A stretch of DNA of 15,341 nucleotides from Dehalococcoidia bacterium (GTDB lineage: Bacteria > Chloroflexota > Dehalococcoidia > SM23-28-2), in assembly GCA_022866185.1 (NCBI GenBank), contig JALHUG010000284.1:1-15341 (forward strand), in the 5' to 3' direction. A program made the translations under genes and the position numbers. Of the stretch, positions 12,100-15,341 are shown piece after piece. Under the pieces are notes generated by a model that saw only the letters and a program-made list of their open reading frames with translations, was not told where the DNA came from and made no database searches. Every line of letters starts with the position of its first letter. The first letter of the stretch is position 1.

Positions 12100-12870
12100 G
12101 TGGCGCTTCTGCTGGAGATACGGGAAGTAGTCAAGAGCTTCGACGGGTTGAAAGCCATCAACCGCTGCTCTCTTCAGGTATCGGAGGGCACCATCACCGG
12201 CCTTATCGGGCCCAACGGCGCCGGCAAGACCACCCTCTTCAACCTGGTCACCGGCTTCCTGAAGCCTACCGCCGGCGGGATCTTCTTCAAGGGAGAGCGA
12301 ATCGACGGCCTTCCCCCGCACAGGGTGTTTAGGAAGGGAATTGTCCGCACATTTCAGGTGCCACGGGAACTCAAGTGGATGACCGTCCTGGAGAACCTGA
12401 TGCTGGTGCCTAGGGACCAGTTGGGCGAGAACCTCTGGGGCCCCTGGTTCTTGCCCTTCCTAGTACGGAGGCAGGAGCGGGCGATCCAGGAGAAGGCGCT
12501 GGCGGTGCTGGAGTTCGTCAACCTGTGGCACCTGCGCAACGAGTCCGCCGGCAACCTCTCTTCGGGGCAGAAGAAGCTCCTGGAATTGGCCCGCACCCTC
12601 ATGTGCGACCCCGAGCTCGTCCTCCTGGACGAACCAGGGGCAGGAGTCAACCCTACCCTCATGAAACGCCTGGTGGCCTCCATCGAGGAGCTGTGCTACG
12701 AGAAGGGGATCACCTTCTTCATCATCGAGCACGACATGGACTTGGTGACCAGGCTATGCAACCCAGTCATCGTCCTGAGCGAGGGTGAGAAGATCGCCGA
12801 GGGCCTGCCTGAGGAGATCAAGGCCGACGAACGCGTCCTGGAGGCATATCTAGGAGGGCAATATCGGTGA
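12100..12870 (+). CDS. livG: Branched-chain amino-acid ABC importer, ATP-binding protein LivG
   Basis: 256 aa, typical LivG length. It is one of two cytoplasmic ATPases driving the LIV/HAAT importer. Walker A is GPNGAGKTT (37-45), the Q-loop is FQ (85-86), the signature is LSSGQ (153-157), Walker B is LVLLDEP (173-179) and the H-loop is His211 in IIEHDMD. The C-terminal EGLPEEIKADERVLEAYLG is the tail specific to branched-chain amino-acid transport ATPases. GTG 12100 is chosen because the conserved LLEIREVVKSF begins just after it and GGGAG (12088-12092) lies 7 nt upstream. The TGA overlaps the livF GTG by 4 bp. Confidence 0.95.
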   Translation: MALLLEIREVVKSFDGLKAINRCSLQVSEGTITGLIGPNGAGKTTLFNLVTGFLKPTAGGIFFKGERIDGLPPHRVFRKGIVRTFQVPRELKWMTVLENLMLVPRDQLGENLWGPWFLPFLVRRQERAIQEKALAVLEFVNLWHLRNESAGNLSSGQKKLLELARTLMCDPELVLLDEPGAGVNPTLMKRLVASIEELCYEKGITFFIIEHDMDLVTRLCNPVIVLSEGEKIAEGLPEEIKADERVLEAYLGGQYR

Positions 12871-13571
12871 CCGTACTGGAGGCCCGCGACGTGGTGTCAG
12901 GCTACGGGGAGGTGGAGATCCTGCATGGCGTCTCCATCAAGGTGGAGGAAAGAGAGATTGTCACCATCATCGGGCCCAATGGGGCGGGTAAGTCCACCCT
13001 TCTGAAGACCGTCTTCGGCCTGCTTCCCTGCAAGCGCGGCGCGATCTTCTTGGACGGCGAGAACGTAACCGGCCAGCCTCCCCAGGCCTTAGTGCGCAGA
13101 GGGATGTGCTATGTGCCCCAGTCCGACAACGTCTTCCCTACGCTCACCGTCCAGGAGAACCTGGAGATGGGCGCCTTCATTCGCCGCGACAACTACCGCG
13201 CAAAGATCGAAGAAGTCTTGGCTCTCTTCCCCGATGTGATCGAGCGGCGCCACACCCGGGCAGGGAAGCTATCGGGAGGGCAGCGGCAGATGCTGGCCCT
13301 TGGCCGCGCCCTGATGCTGGAGCCTCGTCTTCTCCTGCTCGATGAGCCCTCGGCCAGCCTCGCTCCCAACATGGTGCAGTTGGTCTTCGCCAAGATCCAG
13401 GACATCAATCGCTCCGGAGTGTCAATCGTAATGGTAGAGCAAAACGCCAGAGAGTCGTTGAAGCTGTCCCACCGGGGATACGTTCTGGCCATGGGGCAGA
13501 ACCGTCTGGAGGGCAGCGGCGAAAGCCTGCTGGAGAGCGAGGAGGTGGGCAGGCTCTATCTGGGTGACTGA
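12867..13571 (+). CDS. livF: Branched-chain amino-acid ABC importer, ATP-binding protein LivF
   Basis: 234 aa, the shorter second ATPase of the LIV/HAAT importer. Walker A is GPNGAGKST (37-45), the Q-loop lies in YVPQSDNVFPTLTV (82-95), the signature is LSGGQR (135-140), and Walker B is LLLLDEPSASLAP (155-167). The switch position reads MVEQNA, the usual LivF form, in place of a His. The start is GTG 12867 within a GTGA overlap with livG, so translation is coupled. The gene ends 9 bp before livH. With livG it should form the heterodimeric motor. Confidence 0.95.
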   Translation: MTVLEARDVVSGYGEVEILHGVSIKVEEREIVTIIGPNGAGKSTLLKTVFGLLPCKRGAIFLDGENVTGQPPQALVRRGMCYVPQSDNVFPTLTVQENLEMGAFIRRDNYRAKIEEVLALFPDVIERRHTRAGKLSGGQRQMLALGRALMLEPRLLLLDEPSASLAPNMVQLVFAKIQDINRSGVSIVMVEQNARESLKLSHRGYVLAMGQNRLEGSGESLLESEEVGRLYLGD

Positions 13572-13580
13572 GGACCGCGC

Positions 13581-14618
13581 ATGGTTCGATCCCTGACGCG
13601 AGCAGCAGCACTGATCGGCTGGGCCCGCCGCGAGTACGGTGGGCGGGCGGAGAAGGCGGGGACTGTTGGTCTCTGGCTGCTCATCGGCCTCTTACTGGTG
13701 GTGGGCGTCGTCGACGCCCGCCAATACCTGGTGACCGGCATTATCGTCGGCAGCATCATCGCCTTGGGCGCCCTGGGCATCACTCTCATCTTTGGCATCC
13801 TCAAGTTTGCCCACTTCGCCCACGGCGACATGATGATGTTCGGGGCTTACATTGCCCTTGCCGCCCTGGTGGGCGGTGGCTCCATCGGGCCTCTCTCCTT
13901 CGGCTGGGGGATGATCTTCGCCATCCTCGTGTCCATGGCCGTGCTGGCCGCCGTCTCCGTCGCCATCGACCGGGTGGTGTACCGACCGCTGCGCCGGCGG
14001 GGTAGCAGCACCGTGGTGCTGGCGATCGCCTCGCTGGGGATAGCCATCATGTTGCGGGCGATCATGCTGCTGTGGTGGGGCCCCGATCAGCAGCTATATG
14101 TGTACGGCATCCATCCGGCCAGGGAGCTCCCCTTCGACATCATGCTCAAGCCGGACCAGATATTCATCGTCGCCACATCCATCCTGTTGATGGCCCTGGT
14201 CTACCTGTTGCTCTTCCGGACCAAGATGGGGAAGGCCATGCGTGCCATGTCCGACAACGCTGACCTGGCCCGCGTGAGCGGCATCGATACTGAGCAGGTA
14301 GTGATGTGGACGTGGATGATCGGCGGGGCGCTGGCGGCGGTGGCCGGCATCCTGCTAGGTATCCAATCCAACCTGAAGCCGGAGCTGGGCTTCACCCTCC
14401 TCCTGCCGCTGTTTGCCGGCGCCATCCTCGGCGGGCTGGGCAGTCCGCAGGGCGCTCTGGTAGGGGCGATGATCGTGGGCATCTCGCAGGAGGTGTTCGT
14501 CGGCATCGACCTGCCCTTTCCGCCCTTCGGAGTGCCGGGCTACAAGCCAGCGGTGGCCTTCGGCATCCTCATCCTCGTACTGCTGGTGCGGCCGCGCGGC
14601 TTGTTTGGGAAGACCTGA
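13581..14618 (+). CDS. livH: Branched-chain amino-acid ABC importer, permease LivH
   Basis: 345 aa, a polytopic inner-membrane permease. After a basic 30-residue cytoplasmic N-terminus come about eight hydrophobic segments. The family signature GITLIFGILKFAHFAHGDMMM lies near 56-76, followed by FGAY. A conserved loop GKAMRAMSDNADLARVSGID (about 215-234) is the coupling region that contacts the ATPase. The end carries GGLGSPQGALVGAMIVG and closes with LLVRPRGLFG. ATG 13581 is preceded by GAGGA with about 7 nt spacing. The TGA and livM ATG share one base (TGATG at 14616-14620). Confidence 0.95.
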   Translation: MVRSLTRAAALIGWARREYGGRAEKAGTVGLWLLIGLLLVVGVVDARQYLVTGIIVGSIIALGALGITLIFGILKFAHFAHGDMMMFGAYIALAALVGGGSIGPLSFGWGMIFAILVSMAVLAAVSVAIDRVVYRPLRRRGSSTVVLAIASLGIAIMLRAIMLLWWGPDQQLYVYGIHPARELPFDIMLKPDQIFIVATSILLMALVYLLLFRTKMGKAMRAMSDNADLARVSGIDTEQVVMWTWMIGGALAAVAGILLGIQSNLKPELGFTLLLPLFAGAILGGLGSPQGALVGAMIVGISQEVFVGIDLPFPPFGVPGYKPAVAFGILILVLLVRPRGLFGKT

Positions 14619-15341
14619 TGGACAGGGGAAGGCTCGTTGCGTTCCTGGCCGTCTTGGCCATCACAGCCGGCATCGTCGGCATCTCCGCCAACGACTCTGC
14701 GAGCCTGGAGGGGTTCATCTCGTTCCTCACGGTATTTGCCACCACCGTGGCTATCTTCGCCATCTTCACCCTGGGACTGAACGTGCAGTGGGGCTACACC
14801 GGCATCTTCAACTTCGGCATCGTTGCCTTCTTCATGGTCGGCGCCTACACCAGCGCCCTTGTGACCAAGGAGCCCTCTAGCAGCGAGTTCGTGAAGTATG
14901 TGGGGGGGTTGAACCTGGCCGAGGGCCTGGGGCCGCTGAACCTGCACGGGCTGACCGGTTTCGTTCTGGGGGCGCTGGCTGCGGCCGTGGTATCGGGGAT
15001 CGTGGCCTTCTTGATCGCCATCCCCGCCTTGCGCCTGCGGGAGGACTACCTGGCCATCGCCACCATCGGCGTGGCGGAAGTCTTGCGGCGCATCGCCATC
15101 GAAGAAGAGGGGCTGGTGAACGGCACCCGTGGCCTGACGGGCATACCGCGGCCCTTGCACGACCTGGTATCGCCGCCGGACTACAAGTTCATCTACCGGG
15201 CCATCGCCGTCGTCGTCCTGGTCATCATCTTCATCGCCATCGAACGGGGGGCCCGCTCGCCGTGGGGCCGCGTGCTCAAGGCCATCCGCGAGGACGAGCT
15301 GGCCACCGCCGCCAGCGGCAAGAACATCTTCGCTTTCCGGA
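14618..15341 (+). CDS. livM: Branched-chain amino-acid ABC importer, permease LivM (3' end cut by window)
   Basis: 241 codons are visible and the frame is open to the window edge; family members are usually 300-350 aa or more. The N-terminal TM is followed by LGLNVQWGYTGIFNFGIVAFF with MVGAY, the LivM/LivH permease signature with a less common FNFGIVA in place of LSLGHAA. RLREDYLAIATIGVAEVLR, NGTRGLTGIP and SPWGRVLKAIREDELAAA-like residues (here ELATAASGKN) are diagnostic for LivM, the last being the ATPase coupling loop. The start overlaps livH by one base. The substrate-binding protein gene would be expected further downstream or elsewhere. Confidence 0.93.
   Translation, partial: MDRGRLVAFLAVLAITAGIVGISANDSASLEGFISFLTVFATTVAIFAIFTLGLNVQWGYTGIFNFGIVAFFMVGAYTSALVTKEPSSSEFVKYVGGLNLAEGLGPLNLHGLTGFVLGALAAAVVSGIVAFLIAIPALRLREDYLAIATIGVAEVLRRIAIEEEGLVNGTRGLTGIPRPLHDLVSPPDYKFIYRAIAVVVLVIIFIAIERGARSPWGRVLKAIREDELATAASGKNIFAFR

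Overview
This is a high-GC bacterial chromosome segment. Gene content and context (TrpB2-type tryptophan synthase beta chain, class II-like EPSP synthase, a remA-gmk pair, a DUF5679 zinc-ribbon protein, a T-box leader, a LIV/HAAT transporter) suggest a Chloroflexota lineage such as Dehalococcoidia or a relative. That placement is inference from gene families and was not tested against a tree.

Layout. (1) 1-4896, minus strand: a tryptophan block read leftwards. A consensus promoter (4868-4896) is followed by a long Trp-type T-box leader ending in an intrinsic terminator, then trpB2, a 74-bp palindromic intergenic element, trpE, trpG and an amidohydrolase cut by the window edge. Uncharged tRNA-Trp would allow read-through into trpB2 and perhaps trpEG. 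(2) 4956-6971, plus strand: a divergent, probably leaderless PadR regulator overlaps by 4 bp a 540-aa membrane protein. That protein has a PadR-associated (HAAS/permease-prefix-like) N-terminal part fused to a SEDS (FtsW/RodA) domain, and the SEDS catalytic Asp is replaced by Ala. (3) 6995-7323: what looks like the scar of a VapBC toxin-antitoxin locus. A DUF5679 gene carries an antitoxin-like tail and is followed by the first ~20 codons of a PIN toxin. (4) 7381-11911, minus strand: a tight operon reading S2P-like M50 protease, HD-domain protein, tyrA, aroA, remA, gmk, with overlaps or short gaps throughout. It joins aromatic amino-acid synthesis to nucleotide and regulatory housekeeping genes. 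(5) 12100-15341, plus strand: livG-livF-livH-livM of a branched-chain/hydrophobic amino-acid ABC importer. livM runs off the window and no binding-protein gene is visible.

How it fits together: two blocks serve aromatic amino-acid synthesis (shikimate step 6 and the tyrosine branch in one, the anthranilate and final tryptophan steps in the other). The liv genes import amino acids. The most unusual parts are the PadR/SEDS fusion pair with its degenerate active site, the T-box with extra hairpins and an 8-nt-periodic stem, and the toxin-antitoxin scar. No tRNA, rRNA, CRISPR array or intact insertion sequence was seen.
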